Source: Mesobacillus harenae
GTDB taxonomy: Bacteria > Bacillota > Bacilli > Bacillales > Cytobacillaceae
DNA length: 64,000 nucleotides
Assembly: GCF_013343715.1 (NCBI RefSeq)
Contig: NZ_JABUNR010000013.1
Coordinates: 62,001 to 126,000 of the forward strand
Reading direction: 5' to 3'
Position numbers and translations under genes: made by a program. This document shows, piece after piece, positions 1 through 7,740 of the stretch. The stretch's first letter is position 1; each line of letters starts with the position of its first letter. The notes under the pieces are model-generated. The model ran no database searches. It worked only from the letters and a program-made list of their open reading frames with translations, and had not been told where the DNA came from.

Positions 1-261
1 TTGAAGGTCAATATTTAAGGAATTAGCAAAGCAAATAAGAACGAAGAGCATATCTCCCATTTCTTCTTCAATCGTATTTGCTTCTTCTGATTCCTTTTTA
101 GGCTTTTCGCCATGAAAATGGTTTACTTCGCGGGCTAGCTCTCCTAGTTCCTCGGTCATTCTTGCCAGCAATGCGAGCGGACTAAAGTACCCTTCCTTAA
201 ACTGACCTATATAGGCATCTACTTCTTCCTGCAGGTCTTTCATTGTTTTTGGCTTACTCAA
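1..261 (-). CDS. ypjD: MazG-like nucleotide pyrophosphohydrolase, 5' part (YpjD)
   Basis: The first 87 codons of a gene that runs off the left edge of the window. The protein reads LSKPKTMKDLQEEVDAYIGQ at its start and continues with a TEELGELAREVNH helix and an EEEMGDMLFVL helix. These are the paired acidic ExxE and ExxD motifs by which MazG-type all-alpha NTP pyrophosphatases bind magnesium. The family hydrolyses (d)NTPs to monophosphates, often as house-cleaning. The start is TTG at 259-261, chosen because GGAGGG lies 7 bases upstream and the N-terminus aligns with B. subtilis YpjD as I remember it. It is transcribed divergently from the YitT-family gene. The C-terminus, about 25 residues, is outside the window. 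Confidence 0.88.
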   Translation of the reverse strand, partial: MSKPKTMKDLQEEVDAYIGQFKEGYFSPLALLARMTEELGELAREVNHFHGEKPKKESEEANTIEEEMGDMLFVLICFANSLNIDLQ

Positions 262-407
262 ATTAAATCCCTCCAAAAATGGACAGTATACTTTCATATG
301 TATAACGGTTAAAGCCTTGTAAGTGATTCTTTATTATGTTAGCTAAAAGCAACCTCTTTGACAATATTTTCGACTTTTTTTAAAGCCTGCGTGTACCTCA
401 CTAATCA

Positions 408-436
408 TTGCTCATTAACTTTATCTTTTATATAAT
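408..436 (+). promoter_or_regulatory. Putative sigma-A promoter of the YitT-family gene
   Basis: TTGCTC at 408-413 and a perfect TATAAT at 431-436 are separated by 17 bases, 46 bases before the chosen ATG. The -35 is weak. It lies in the 220-base divergent space between ypjD and the YitT-family gene. Confidence 0.5.
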
Positions 437-481
437 TAATAACGCTTGTGTTAGAAAAATACAAGCATGGGGGGAATTTAC

Positions 482-1354
482 ATGTTTTATGGTTTAAAGT
501 TTAAAAATACGTTTTTTATCCTTCTGGGATCTGCTATATTCTCGTTTGGGCTGGTCCATTTCAATATGCAAAATAATCTAGCTGAAGGCGGCTTTACCGG
601 CATCACACTGCTCTTATTCTTTGTATTTGACTGGAACCCATCGATTACTAATTTACTATTAAACATTCCGCTATTTTTTATCGGCTGGAAGCTATTAGGA
701 AAAAATGTATTTCTTTATACGATCATTGGAACGGTTGGTGTATCAATTTTTCTGTTGATATTCCAGCGCTACCAATTTGATATTCCCTTATCTGATGACC
801 TTACGCTTGCTGCATTGTACGCGGGTGTTTTTATTGGGATCGGCCTTGGAATTATCTTTAGATATGGCGGTACAACAGGAGGAGTAGATATAATTGCCAG
901 GCTGGCACATAAATATATTGGCTGGAGCATGGGCAAGACAATGTTTTTATTTGATTTTTGTGTTATAGCTGTTTCCCTCATAACATATCTCTCCTATCGT
1001 GAAGCAATGTATACACTCGTAGTCGTTTTTATTGGTGCAAGAGTGATAGACTTTATGCAAGAAGGAGCTTATGCGGCCAGAGGAGCGATGATCATCTCGG
1101 AAAAAAACAGTGAGATTGCCGACAAAATTATGAAAGAGATGGATAGGGGCGTTACATCATTAAAAGCTCAGGGATCCTTCACTAAAAAAGAACGGGATGT
1201 TTTATACTGTGTGGTCGGTAAAAATGAGATCGTCCGATTGAAAAATGTTGTTAACTCTGTTGATCCGCATGCCTTTGTATCTGTATCAGTGGTTCATGAC
1301 GTTCTTGGTGAAGGTTTTACATTAGATGAAAATAAAATTCCTATTGAGAGGTAA
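482..1354 (+). CDS. ypjC: YitT family membrane protein (YpjC-like)
   Basis: About 290 residues. The N-terminal two thirds holds five or six hydrophobic segments with glycine-rich turns such as AEGGFTG and GGTTGGVDI. The C-terminal about 80 residues are soluble and match the DUF2179 domain that ends YitT-family proteins (SLKAQGSFTKKERDVLY, then VVHDVLGEGF). The family is predicted to transport small molecules, but no substrate is established for this member. An upstream ATG at 467 is in frame, but the run GGGGGGAA just after it is a good ribosome binding site for the ATG at 482, so 482 is preferred. It is one of the few plus-strand genes and is monocistronic, ending near a bidirectional terminator. 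Confidence 0.85.
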   Translation: MFYGLKFKNTFFILLGSAIFSFGLVHFNMQNNLAEGGFTGITLLLFFVFDWNPSITNLLLNIPLFFIGWKLLGKNVFLYTIIGTVGVSIFLLIFQRYQFDIPLSDDLTLAALYAGVFIGIGLGIIFRYGGTTGGVDIIARLAHKYIGWSMGKTMFLFDFCVIAVSLITYLSYREAMYTLVVVFIGARVIDFMQEGAYAARGAMIISEKNSEIADKIMKEMDRGVTSLKAQGSFTKKERDVLYCVVGKNEIVRLKNVVNSVDPHAFVSVSVVHDVLGEGFTLDENKIPIER

Positions 1355-1454
1355 GCTGGTAGAGCATCCTAAATGCTGACGGCACTCTTTTTAGTTTCCT
1401 TTGTAAATCAGTCTGTTGTTGTTCGGTCCGGCGCGCGGGTGTACTAGTCTCTGG

Positions 1455-1505
1455 GAGCTGGATGCAGACAACGAATGCGAATATCCTAAACTTGGAATTT
1501 TTATA
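1455..1505 (+). repeat. Possible remnant of a dispersed intergenic repeat
   Basis: The stretch reading GGAGCTGGATGCAGACAACG and, after a few bases, ATATCCTAAACTTGGAA resembles the reverse complement of 53002-53040 (GCAGACAACGCATATTATCC then TAACTTGGAA). The match was found by eye and contains small gaps. It may be the decayed end of the repeat family seen at 30511 and 35586. Confidence 0.35.
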
Positions 1506-1520
1506 ATTTCCAAACGATAA

Positions 1521-1550
1521 AAAAAAGCCATGCATGCGCATGGCTTTTTT
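1521..1550. terminator. Bidirectional Rho-independent terminator
   Basis: A perfect inverted repeat with 13-base arms (1521-1533 and 1538-1550) and a 4-base loop. It has AAAAAA on the left and TTTTTT on the right, so it can stop transcription from the YitT-family gene (plus) and from the yugP-like gene (minus). Confidence 0.9.
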
Positions 1551-1551
1551 G

Positions 1552-2232
1552 CTATTCTTCTCTTGTCATACCCGTATAGATTAAAACAAGACGAACTAAT
1601 TCCATTACGGCTACAGCTGCTGCTGCTACATAGGTAAGTGCCGCTGCATTTAAGACCTTTTTCGTTACACGCTCTTCATCGTTGCGGATAACTCCGGCCG
1701 AAACGACCAGGTCCATTGCTCTGTTAGAAGCATCGAATTCGACAGGCAGTGTAACTAACTGAAACACGACTGCTGCTGCCATAAAAATAATACCAAGAAG
1801 AAGCATACCGCTTAAATTGGCAAAAATACCGATCATAATCAATACCCAGGAAAAATTAGATCCTAAGCTTGCAACTGGTACAAGTGTATGTCGAAGGCGC
1901 AGGAACGCGTAATCCTGGTCATCTTGAATCGCATGGCCTACTTCATGAGCAGCAATTGCTGCTGCTGCAACTGAGTGCCCGTGATAGTTCTGAGAGGAAA
2001 GCCTCACAGTTTTTGACCGCGGGTCGTAGTGGTCACTTAAAAAACCTCTTGCTTCTTCAACGCCTACATGATGCAGGCCATTATCGTTTAAAATTTTACG
2101 AGCAACCTCTGCGCCTCTCATTTGTGAAGAAGATGCAACTTGTGAATATTTCTTATATGCACTTTTCACTTTCATTTGGGCCCAAAGCGGAATTAATATA
2201 ATAATCGCAAAATAGATTATAAAGCTACCCAT
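1552..2232 (-). CDS. Membrane zinc metallopeptidase, YugP family
   Basis: A 226-residue membrane protein. It has an N-terminal transmembrane segment, a soluble part, the zinc-binding signature HEVGH at residues 96-100 and hydrophobic helices after about residue 120. This is the layout of the YugP (DUF232, PF04298) neutral zinc metallopeptidases. The motif shows a likely catalytic glutamate (E97) flanked by zinc-ligand histidines (H96, H100). The substrate is unknown in the family. In B. subtilis the homologue yugP lies elsewhere, so this position beside ypjB is a local difference; alternatively this is simply a paralogue. The start ATG at 2232 has GGGAGG upstream. Confidence 0.9.
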   Translation of the reverse strand: MGSFIIYFAIIILIPLWAQMKVKSAYKKYSQVASSSQMRGAEVARKILNDNGLHHVGVEEARGFLSDHYDPRSKTVRLSSQNYHGHSVAAAAIAAHEVGHAIQDDQDYAFLRLRHTLVPVASLGSNFSWVLIMIGIFANLSGMLLLGIIFMAAAVVFQLVTLPVEFDASNRAMDLVVSAGVIRNDEERVTKKVLNAAALTYVAAAAVAVMELVRLVLIYTGMTREE

Positions 2233-2292
2233 TGTAAACCTCCCTATAACTCTTGGTGTTACCCTTATTTTATTGGTCTTAAGGGCAACTTG

Positions 2293-3087
2293 TCAATATT
2301 TACGTTCCTTTTTCCGATTTTGGAGTTTTTCCCTATCACCTTTATATTTTCTCCATCCCACATAAGAAAGAGTTAGGATAATAAGACTGCCTGTAGAAAT
2401 GATCACCCACCACAGGGATGGGTCGGCTTCATCCTCAGTCATCTGGTCGAATATTTTTTTCAGGTCTCCTTCAATGGCATCAAGTTCCTTTTGGCTTGAA
2501 GGCTTAGCTAAAACCTGGGAGCGATAATGATCCAGGAAATTAATCCTTGCATCAATTCTTTGAACTTGTTCAGGAGTCAGATCAATTTTCATACTTGGAT
2601 GAATAACATTATATAAGGCCAAAAATGAGTCTAGATTTTCTTCGAATCTGATATTGTCACCCATTCCAGCTGCTTCCTTCACATCCATAAACACATTCAT
2701 GATCGGCCCTTCCAATTCAGCCCACAGCGGCTGATGGGTGGATGAGACAGCGTCTATCACGAGCCGGAATTGGGTTATACGGTTCATGCGTTCATCATGG
2801 TCCATAGAGGCGCTCACTGCCGCTTCAACGGCATGGTTATGGGATACAGTAATAATTCTCAGTTCATCCATCGTAAAAGGCCTGTCCTGCCCTGCAGCTG
2901 CTAAAAATTGTTCAGAGAAATAATCGAGAAGTTTTCTGGCATCAGAATAACGGTGTAATTTCACCATCTGTAAGGCTTCATTTGAAAGGTTATCAAGTTT
3001 CTCCACAGGCGACTTTTTTTCAGCATATGGTGACAACGGCGCCAGCAGCAGCAGCACCGAGAATAGAATCATAATCTTTGTTTTCAT
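2293..3087 (-). CDS. ypjB: Sporulation-associated membrane protein YpjB
   Basis: 264 residues, with a signal-like hydrophobic N-terminus (residues 4-21), a mostly helical extracytoplasmic domain and one hydrophobic segment near residues 225-244. A strongly basic tail follows (KYKGDREKLQNRKKERKY). The arrangement suggests a protein anchored by its C-terminus with most of its mass outside the membrane. The family is annotated as sporulation protein YpjB from B. subtilis, with no known biochemical activity. It sits directly downstream of ypjA on the same strand, as in B. subtilis, and the two are probably cotranscribed (68-base gap). Confidence 0.85.
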   Translation of the reverse strand: MKTKIMILFSVLLLLAPLSPYAEKKSPVEKLDNLSNEALQMVKLHRYSDARKLLDYFSEQFLAAAGQDRPFTMDELRIITVSHNHAVEAAVSASMDHDERMNRITQFRLVIDAVSSTHQPLWAELEGPIMNVFMDVKEAAGMGDNIRFEENLDSFLALYNVIHPSMKIDLTPEQVQRIDARINFLDHYRSQVLAKPSSQKELDAIEGDLKKIFDQMTEDEADPSLWWVIISTGSLIILTLSYVGWRKYKGDREKLQNRKKERKY

Positions 3088-3155
3088 TCTTGTCCCCCCT
3101 CTAAATACTATTAAAAATGTATGTGAAGGAGGACAAGGTTAGACCGGCTAATTGA

Positions 3156-3758
3156 TCAATCAGCAGATTTTAACGGTAAAACAAACCGGCCTGGCCGGAG
3201 GGAAAAATAATAGGCGACTGTAATCGAAGCAATGCTTAACCAAAAAGTAAAATAGCCTATTTCATTTATATATAGATCTAGGGACGAATAATTCGGCATC
3301 ATTAAAAATACATAATCAATTATTTCGTTATGTAAAACCCAAACAGCAGCAATTGAAAGGTGCCATAATTTTATTCTGTAAAACGGAGAATACAAGAGTC
3401 CTTGTATGGCCATGGCCAGATGTGAACCCATCAGCATAAACCCTATCCAGTCGAGATTACCGGAAACAACATAGACTAAGATGTTCATTACAACTGCCCA
3501 CACACCATACTTTAACAAGGTTACCATGGCAAGCGCCTCCATTAGCGGCCAGTTTTTGCCTAGAAGGAAAGCGATTAAAACAAACACAAAGAACAGACTG
3601 GCAGTTGGACTGTCAGGCACAAAAGGGATAAAAATGGGCGGAGTAACCTTAAGCTGATATCCATACCAATAGTATCCATAAATCGTCCCTAAGATATTAA
3701 CTGCTAAAAGGAGTTTTAACATTGCCCTGTTGGCAAGCAAAGGATAGATTGAAGCCAT
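3156..3758 (-). CDS. ypjA: DUF1405 membrane protein YpjA
   Basis: 200 residues with about six hydrophobic segments and little else, matching the DUF1405 (YpjA) family of integral membrane proteins. Function is not known. The N-terminal motif YGYYWYGYQL between the first two membrane helices and the aromatic-rich loops are typical of the family as I recall it. The start ATG at 3758 follows GAGGAC. Its position between ypjB and the qcr operon is the conserved Bacillus order. Confidence 0.85.
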   Translation of the reverse strand: MASIYPLLANRAMLKLLLAVNILGTIYGYYWYGYQLKVTPPIFIPFVPDSPTASLFFVFVLIAFLLGKNWPLMEALAMVTLLKYGVWAVVMNILVYVVSGNLDWIGFMLMGSHLAMAIQGLLYSPFYRIKLWHLSIAAVWVLHNEIIDYVFLMMPNYSSLDLYINEIGYFTFWLSIASITVAYYFSLRPGRFVLPLKSAD

Positions 3759-4074
3759 AGTTTTGTCCTCTTTTCTCTAAATTCTACCTATTATATTACC
3801 ATAACCAGTAAATTAAAAAGGAACTATTATTAGAAAAACGGAGCGACAGCTTAAAGAGGAGAGCTGAAAGTTTAAAAAGTAAAAATTTCCTTTTCCTCCC
3901 AAAAGTCAAACAAAGTCAACCCTGAAAGAATACGCTTTTTACCTTCTTTAGGTTTAGGCTTATGATTTGGAGAAGCAAGACATTGAAGACTGAAAGTAGT
4001 CACAGCAAATCTTAACATATTATAAAAAAGGCTATTTCCGTAAACTTTGGTGCTATTTAAAAATGCAGTCGTTG
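3759..4074. other. Intergenic region with no recognised gene
   Basis: AT-rich spacer upstream of ypjA. I saw no ORF with a ribosome binding site and no clear promoter. It leads into the GC-rich hairpin element that starts near 4075. Confidence 0.5.
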
Positions 4075-4230
4075 ATTTCCGCTTCAGATGCTCGCTTTCC
4101 GCGGGGCGGGAGGTGAGTCTCCTCGGCGCCTTGTCGCCTGTGGGATCTCACCTGTCCCGCTGATCCCGCTGGACATTGTAGGGCTTCCTCGAATAAGCCC
4201 ACGCAGGAAGGAAATGCGACAGCACAAGGA
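4075..4230. repeat. GC-rich hairpin element resembling a dispersed Bacillaceae repeat
   Basis: This block is much richer in GC than its surroundings and has no credible gene. Its core is a long hairpin: GCGGG-AGGTGAG near 4106-4117 pairs with CTCACCT-GT-CCCGC at 4147-4160. A smaller internal stem, GGCG with CGCC, lies around 4125-4138. The left part (TTTCCGCTTCAGATGCTCGC, then TTTCCGCGGGGCGGG) resembles a repeat that I recall between genes in many Bacillaceae genomes, usually with inverted terminal repeats. The right half here seems rearranged. A perfect 18-base palindrome, ATTATGCTATAGCATAAT, lies downstream at 4259-4276. Confidence 0.6.
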
Positions 4231-4374
4231 AAGCATCCGTGAATTTTCATCGCACGAAATTATGCTATAGCATAATGAGGAGTTTCGAGGAGTCTCGCAT
4301 CTTCCTCTCCTATCAAACTTAGTTTTCAAAACTCATCCAAAAACAACAATTTTTTAGAAAAGAGCCTAAAAAAA

Positions 4375-4400
4375 TAAGCTGGCGGATAACCGCCAGCTTA
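4375..4400 (-). terminator. Rho-independent terminator of the qcr operon
   Basis: 11-base perfect stem (TAAGCTGGCGG with CCGCCAGCTTA) and a 4-base loop, followed on the minus strand by a run of seven T. It starts 5 bases after the qcrC stop codon. Confidence 0.93.
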
Positions 4401-4404
4401 CCTT

Positions 4405-5172
4405 TTATTCACCTGAAAGGCCTGAAATGAATTCACCAAGCTTTTGCTTTTCTTCTTCAGTTCCCTTGAAGAATCCTGGAGGCATATCTCCGACTCCATT
4501 AACAGCAATTTCACCAATTTCTTCAGGAGATAATCCTGTGTCAGTTAAAGCAGGTGCACCAGCTCCACCTGTAAGCTCAGCCCCATGGCAGTTAATACAG
4601 CCATTGGTTTCATAAATCTTATAGCCTTCAGAAGCTTTATCGATATCTACCTCAGCAACTATTTGCCCTTGCTGTTTTGCAGCCTCCCAGTCATGCTGGT
4701 CTACTGATTCCCAAGTAAGGAAAAATACTCCCGCAATGGAAAGAAGCATAAATCCAGTAGCAAGTGGACGCTTTGACGGACGGCGTTCAGGACCGCGGTC
4801 AATAAATGGAGCAAGCAATAACGCTCCAAACGCCAAGCCTGGCATAATCATTGCCCCAATAACCGTATAAGGGCCTGCTGCGTAAGTGTATTTCAGCAAT
4901 TGATATAAGAATAAAAAGTACCAGTCTGGCAATGGAATGTACGCTGTGTCTGTAGGATCAGCCACTCTCTCAAGCGGAGATGGATGAGCAACAGTTAAAC
5001 ACAGGTACCCGATAAGGAATACAGCTCCAACCATCCATTCTTTTAGAAGGAAGTTAGGCCAGAACGCTTCCGTTTTACCGGGATATTCCGAGTAATCTTT
5101 CGGAATGTTAGGCTTACGTTCTGCAGGAACACGAGAGTCACCTACGAACTTCATACCTTTACCACGATGCAT
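4405..5172 (-). CDS. qcrC: Menaquinol:cytochrome c reductase cytochrome b/c subunit
   Basis: 255 residues. This is the fused subunit of the Bacillus bc complex. Residues about 40-150 resemble subunit IV of a b6f-type cytochrome b, with three membrane helices and the PDWYFLFLYQLLKY segment lining the quinol site. The C-terminal domain is a cytochrome c with the covalent heme motif CINCH at 192-196 and a distal methionine candidate in GVGDMPPGF. The complex oxidises menaquinol and passes electrons to cytochrome c at the membrane. Last gene of qcrA-qcrB-qcrC, 63 bases after qcrB. The ATG at 5172 follows AGGAGGGG at 8 bases. Confidence 0.96.
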   Translation of the reverse strand: MHRGKGMKFVGDSRVPAERKPNIPKDYSEYPGKTEAFWPNFLLKEWMVGAVFLIGYLCLTVAHPSPLERVADPTDTAYIPLPDWYFLFLYQLLKYTYAAGPYTVIGAMIMPGLAFGALLLAPFIDRGPERRPSKRPLATGFMLLSIAGVFFLTWESVDQHDWEAAKQQGQIVAEVDIDKASEGYKIYETNGCINCHGAELTGGAGAPALTDTGLSPEEIGEIAVNGVGDMPPGFFKGTEEEKQKLGEFISGLSGE

Positions 5173-5235
5173 CGAGCAATCCCCTCCTTTTAAACAAAGC
5201 TAAGCCATTTTGCTTAACCTTATTTAACTGTTTTT

Positions 5236-5910
5236 TTACAACGGTCCGGAAATACCTTGTTTACGAATCATCAAGAAGTGTGCACCCATTAAGCCGAGCA
5301 GCGCTCCAGGAAGGAAAAACACATGAATCGCGAAGAAACGGGTTAAAGTTTGTGCACCAACGATATCAGCATGTCCTGCAAGCAGAACTTTGATCTGTGT
5401 ACCGATAAACGGTGTTGCTTCTGCAATCTGCAAACCTACTTTTGTTGCAAATAATGCTTTCATATCCCAAGGAAGCAGGTACCCAGTAAATCCTAATCCA
5501 AGCATAACGAAGAAAATTAGCACTCCGACTACCCAGTTTAGCTCACGAGGCTTCTTGTATGCTCCCTGGAAAAAGACGCGTAACGTATGTAAGAACATCA
5601 TTACGATAACGAGACTTGCACCCCAGTGATGCATTCCGCGCACAATTTGTCCGAAAGCTACTTCGTTTTGAAGATACCAGACGGACTGCCAAGCATTTTT
5701 AATGTCCGGAACATAATACATTGTTAGAAACATTCCGGATAGAATTTGAATAACGGTAACAAAGAATGTCAGACCGCCAAAGCAGTAAACGAACGCTGAG
5801 AAGTGATGAGCCGGGTTAACGTGTTCCGGAACTTCATGATCAGCGATATCCCGCCACATCGGCGTAATATCTAAACGTTCATCTACCCAATCGTAAATTT
5901 TGTTTAACAA
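5236..5910 (-). CDS. qcrB: Menaquinol:cytochrome c reductase cytochrome b subunit
   Basis: 224 residues, the four-helix b6-type cytochrome b. Heme-ligand histidines are visible in the paired helices: GMHHWGASLVIV with HTLRVFFQG in one region and FFAIHVFFLPG later. The protein carries two b hemes across the membrane for the quinol cycle of the bc complex. The start codon is TTG at 5908-5910, with AGGAGG 8 bases upstream; the resulting N-terminus MLNKIYDWVDERLDI matches the B. subtilis protein from memory. It starts 3 bases after the qcrA stop codon, so the genes are tightly coupled. Confidence 0.96.
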   Translation of the reverse strand: MLNKIYDWVDERLDITPMWRDIADHEVPEHVNPAHHFSAFVYCFGGLTFFVTVIQILSGMFLTMYYVPDIKNAWQSVWYLQNEVAFGQIVRGMHHWGASLVIVMMFLHTLRVFFQGAYKKPRELNWVVGVLIFFVMLGLGFTGYLLPWDMKALFATKVGLQIAEATPFIGTQIKVLLAGHADIVGAQTLTRFFAIHVFFLPGALLGLMGAHFLMIRKQGISGPL

Positions 5911-5913
5911 TGA

Positions 5914-6420
5914 TTACGCCTCCTTATGTGGTTTGGCTTTACCAAGATAAAGAATGCCGTCACGTTCTTGATATGGAAACACATCAAGCGGTCCTAAAGG
6001 CGGTGTACCAGGAACATTCACTCCGTCCTTCGTGTACAGCCCATAGTGACACGGACAGAAGAACATGTCCGGATTTGCACTGTCAGAACCCCATGAAACT
6101 ACACACCCAAGGTGCTTACACACCGGTGACAATGCAACGATTTCACCCTTATCATCTCTGTAAACCCAAGCCGTATTTGTTACTTCTGATTCGTACCACG
6201 CATCTTTTTGTGTGAATGTAAAATCGACGCGCTGTGGCTCTGTTGTTATTTCGTCCACTCTTTGTTTCGTTGCGATAAAATCTCCGCCCTCACTTGCTTT
6301 TAGGACAGGGTCGACCGCAAAACGGACCATTGGCATCAGCATTCCTGCGGCCATGAAACCGCCTACACCTGTAAGGGTATAGTTTAAAAATTGACGTCTT
6401 GAAACACGATGCTTGCTCAC
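5914..6420 (-). CDS. qcrA: Menaquinol:cytochrome c reductase Rieske iron-sulfur subunit
   Basis: 168 residues from a GTG at 6418-6420. GAGGGGGG lies 7 bases upstream, and a longer frame from 6462 would include this ribosome binding site, so it is rejected. The N-terminus SRRQFLNYTLTG is a twin-arginine-like signal anchor followed by one membrane helix. The Rieske [2Fe-2S] ligands are clear: CKHLGC at 101-106 and CPCHYG at 122-127. The protein transfers electrons from menaquinol towards the c-type heme of QcrC. It is the first gene of the operon and has a good sigma-A-type promoter upstream. Confidence 0.96.
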   Translation of the reverse strand: MSKHRVSRRQFLNYTLTGVGGFMAAGMLMPMVRFAVDPVLKASEGGDFIATKQRVDEITTEPQRVDFTFTQKDAWYESEVTNTAWVYRDDKGEIVALSPVCKHLGCVVSWGSDSANPDMFFCPCHYGLYTKDGVNVPGTPPLGPLDVFPYQERDGILYLGKAKPHKEA

Positions 6421-6495
6421 GCTTATCCCCCCTCTATTACCAAAGATAAGTCCATCGGACATTATTTAAACACATTTTAATACTAGGACATAACC

Positions 6496-6524
6496 ATGAT
6501 ATATCAATCTGATTGCAAGGTCAA
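6496..6524 (-). promoter_or_regulatory. Putative sigma-A promoter of qcrABC
   Basis: On the minus strand TTGACC (6519-6524) and TATCAT (6496-6501) are 17 bases apart, 76 bases upstream of the qcrA GTG. The spacing is ideal and both boxes are near consensus. Confidence 0.6.
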
Positions 6525-6570
6525 TATAATACTATGGTAAAAACATATTACAAGCCAATTAGTTTTCTTT

Positions 6571-7032
6571 TTACTCTGATTCACGCCATTTTTGAATAAA
6601 TAAATGCATTAACTGTTTAACTTGGTCTTCAATAATAGAAACTTTGTAGTTTTCATCCATGTGTTCTAGCGGAATCGAAGGCAGCCAGATCAAAGAAGAA
6701 CTTAAATTTCGTTCATGTTTTTTCCATTCCGTATCGGCCGTTACAATAAAAACATGCTTAAACTGGTCTTTCCCTAACTCTCTTTCCCAGTTCTTTACGC
6801 CCTCTAGACTTTTTTCACTATCATTCTTAAAATATGTATATCCCGGTAGAAGGACCAGCCTTCCTCGAAACTGACGTTCAAGCTGATTCGTTAACAAAGC
6901 AATAAATTCTGCCATTGATGCTGCCTGCTTCATATCGCTGCCGAAAGAGACAGGGAGCATCGGAATTACTGCAGTGTCTACATATTCCTTTTCCTTCATA
7001 TACATATCCATGTCAGAAGAAGTCCATCGCAT
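6571..7032 (-). CDS. ypiF: DUF2487 protein YpiF
   Basis: 153 residues, soluble, no membrane segment. The N-terminus MRWTSSDMDMYMKEKEYVDT and the order ypiB-ypiF-qcrA match the B. subtilis YpiF family (DUF2487). Function is unknown. Its constant place directly upstream of the qcr operon suggests a link to respiration, but the sequence alone does not prove one. A hairpin terminator separates it from ypiB, and a promoter-like element follows its stop codon, so it may be transcribed partly on its own. Confidence 0.85.
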   Translation of the reverse strand: MRWTSSDMDMYMKEKEYVDTAVIPMLPVSFGSDMKQAASMAEFIALLTNQLERQFRGRLVLLPGYTYFKNDSEKSLEGVKNWERELGKDQFKHVFIVTADTEWKKHERNLSSSLIWLPSIPLEHMDENYKVSIIEDQVKQLMHLFIQKWRESE

Positions 7033-7130
7033 TTATTTCACTCCAACTCGTTTATTCTCATCAATCATCATATCATTTTCACCATTGAAAGTGCTAGTAT
7101 CAGATTGAATTGTTGTTCTAGAAAAAACAA

Positions 7131-7153
7131 AAAGCCTGCTGTTGTCAGCAAGC
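7131..7153 (-). terminator. Terminator downstream of ypiB
   Basis: Stem GCTTGCTG/CAGCAGGC (minus strand, one G-U pair) with a 4-base loop, followed by TTTTTGTTTTTT. It lies 4 bases after the ypiB stop. Confidence 0.8.
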
Positions 7154-7157
7154 ATAA

Positions 7158-7706
7158 TCATTCTCCTATTTCCAGCCTGTTTAATTGCTTAGATAGCCGC
7201 TGAAATTCCCCTTTATCTTGTTTATCAAGGGCCTCATCAATGAGTTTAAGCAGTTTTTCTTTTTGGAAGCGCTGGATGCTGTCAGTCAGGAAGCGCTCAG
7301 CAATCTGTTTGTCTTTTTCAGAGATTTCCGCCTGCCTTGGCATGTACGGGTTTTCCTCGAGGACCGCGGCGTATTGATGCGCTTTGTTTGATGCATGGAA
7401 GTTCAATTGGATATAAATTTCCTCATCGCGGTTCAGACGAATGTCATGAAAAGACTTTTCTGCATCTGTGGTCATTACGTTTTCTTTATAAAAACGAAAT
7501 GGCACTTCATCAACACAATGGGTAGACATAACCAGCCCTCTTGGACAGCATTGGGCTTTTTCCACGAAGTGGACTTTTTCCATTAGCTGGTCATGACTCA
7601 TCAAATAATTAAGGATCCAGACGCATTCCCGTCTTTTCAGCTGATAATGGTTTAAAAACCAGCGGATAAAATCCTTTTTTTCGTTGACAGATACAGGGGT
7701 AGTCAT
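7158..7706 (-). CDS. ypiB: UPF0302 protein YpiB
   Basis: 182 residues, soluble, rich in helix-forming and charged residues. The segment [26 protein letters not shown] at the N-terminus and the C-terminal [20 protein letters not shown] are characteristic of the UPF0302 (YpiB) family. The C-terminal part is predicted to resemble an IDEAL domain, which in Bacillus proteins binds partner proteins: the letters IDEAL occur literally at the start of that segment. No enzyme activity is known. The ATG at 7706 has AGGAGGG upstream. It follows ypiA by 34 bases. Confidence 0.88.
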   Translation of the reverse strand: MTTPVSVNEKKDFIRWFLNHYQLKRRECVWILNYLMSHDQLMEKVHFVEKAQCCPRGLVMSTHCVDEVPFRFYKENVMTTDAEKSFHDIRLNRDEEIYIQLNFHASNKAHQYAAVLEENPYMPRQAEISEKDKQIAERFLTDSIQRFQKEKLLKLIDEALDKQDKGEFQRLSKQLNRLEIGE

Positions 7707-7740
7707 GTTTGATTCCCTCCTCTGCTAACTCAACTTTTAC

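Noticed and set aside
1341..1541. Minus-strand ORF of 66 codons after the YitT-family gene
   Set aside because: It overlaps the bidirectional terminator and a repeat remnant and lacks a binding site.
4053..4329. Overlapping ORFs of 60-81 codons in the GC-rich element
   Set aside because: They exist because the hairpin element is GC-rich. They overlap on both strands and none has a binding site.
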